Assembly: GCA_937900465.1 (NCBI GenBank)
Contig: CALCEJ010000132.1
Span: 1 to 6,035, forward strand
Reading direction: 5' to 3'
Length of the DNA stretch: 6,035 nucleotides
Origin: an uncultured Bacteroidales bacterium
Lineage (GTDB): Bacteria; Bacteroidota; Bacteroidia; Bacteroidales; UBA932
A program made the translations under genes and the position numbers. The notes under the pieces were generated by a model. The model worked only from the letters and a program-made list of their open reading frames with translations. It did not search any database and was not told the DNA's origin. Shown here piece by piece: positions 5,589-6,035 of the stretch (position 1 is the stretch's first letter; the number at the start of each line of letters is the position of its first letter).

Positions 5589-6035
5589 GGGGATGTCCGC
5601 CCCCTTCCCCTTCAGCCGCGCAGCCGCTTCGCCGGCGAGCGTCAGGTAACGGTCCGGCGGGACGCCGTCCTCCAGGGGCACAAAGGTGCTTCCCGGGGCC
5701 GCCACGGGAACCTTCCGGGCAATTTTGTAGATGGCCGTCCCCTCGTCGATCTCGTCGAACATCGCGATGTATAGCATCCTGGCTCCGGCTTCCAGACAGA
5801 AGTCCAGCTGTTTCTGGAAAAAGGCCCCCCTGTTGCGGGGAATCTGTACGCCGGGATGCCCGCGGCGCTGCATATTGGCCCAGGAAAAGCCCGGGAAACA
5901 AAGGGGCGCATAGGCGATCCCCTCCCGCTCGGCCCAAGCCATATCGTCCCGGATCAACTGGTGATAGTCGGGATAGGTCTGCTCATTGTAACGGCCTACG
6001 AACCAGGGCATTACCACGTCGCATTTGCGGATCAG
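5487..6035 (-). CDS. GH71/99-like glycoside hydrolase, C-terminal part, with a stub of GH43 at its end (5' end outside window)
   Basis: The frame is open to the right edge (it begins LIRKCDVVMPWFVGRY), so GTG 6017 is internal. The visible 182 residues match the end of the barrel of Bacteroidetes GH71/99-like proteins, sometimes named xylosidase/arabinosidase. Signals are MPWFVGRY (9-16), FPGFSWANMQ (47-56), IPRNRGAFFQKQL (65-77), MLYIAMFDEIDEGTAIYK (87-104) and PPDRYLTLAGEAA (126-138). E95 and E98 in DEIDEGT line up with the EWHE-type catalytic pair that I recall from GH99 endo-mannosidases, so this barrel may still be active. From residue 150 the frame runs straight into a GH43 start, then ends at a stop (5487-5489) created by a frameshift. 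Distance to a mannosidase on the other strand fits a glycan-degrading region. Family membership is good; substrate and export are not visible. Confidence 0.75.
   Translation of the reverse strand: MIRKCDVVMPWFVGRYNEQTYPDYHQLIRDDMAWAEREGIAYAPLCFPGFSWANMQRRGHPGVQIPRNRGAFFQKQLDFCLEAGARMLYIAMFDEIDEGTAIYKIARKVPVAAPGSTFVPLEDGVPPDRYLTLAGEAAARLKGKGADIPDPTVIRVRDTYYAAGTSGNQESVYLRFSVRGTW

Noticed and set aside
5389..5937. Minus-strand frame of 182 codons overlapping the GH71/99-like gene
   Set aside because: Only about 14 residues (SPLFRSRDLVNWEH) are real homology, from the frameshifted GH43 stub; the rest is out-of-frame reading of the glycosidase and antisense of the nitroreductase tail.

Overview
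The window looks like a carbohydrate-degradation region from a GC-rich member of the Bacteroidales. The lineage is inferred from gene content and signals: a perfect Bacteroidetes-type -7 box (TATCTTTG), signal peptides ending in A-Q, and weak Shine-Dalgarno signals. The protein families are also ones I associate with gut Bacteroidetes: GH38 with a long C-terminal beta-domain, GH71/99-like proteins, and membrane-bound kelch/SARP regulators. No RNA gene, insertion sequence, CRISPR array or SusC/SusD pair is visible.

Layout, plus strand. Bases 1-1377 hold the C-terminal part of a GH38 alpha-mannosidase whose catalytic domain lies off the left edge. Its stop overlaps the start of a 420-residue exported protein of unknown function (1377-2639), probably a barrel-type glycan-active enzyme. 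A 67-base gap with a promoter leads to the most interesting gene (2707-5265). It encodes an 852-residue one-piece transmembrane regulator: signal peptide, lectin-like beta-sandwich, kelch-like beta-propeller, one membrane helix, then a cytoplasmic SARP-type winged helix plus BTAD-like helical domain. Six bases later comes the wreck of a lipoprotein nitroreductase (5272-5465): an intact lipoprotein signal joined out of frame to the last ~35 residues of the enzyme.

Layout, minus strand. A GH71/99-like glycosidase enters from the right edge (6035 to 5487) with its EIDE catalytic-type motif intact. It runs in frame into the first ~30 residues of a GH43 domain, which is then frameshifted and cut off within about 10 bases of the nitroreductase stop. 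A hairpin followed by a T-tract on the minus strand, inside the nitroreductase tail, could terminate this gene.

Together, the enzymes point to breakdown of a mannose-containing or mixed glycan. The membrane-bound regulator is a candidate direct glycan or surface-signal sensor for it, without any kinase relay. The convergent ends at about 5330-5520 carry at least three lesions and look like a deletion scar, unless the assembly is wrong there.
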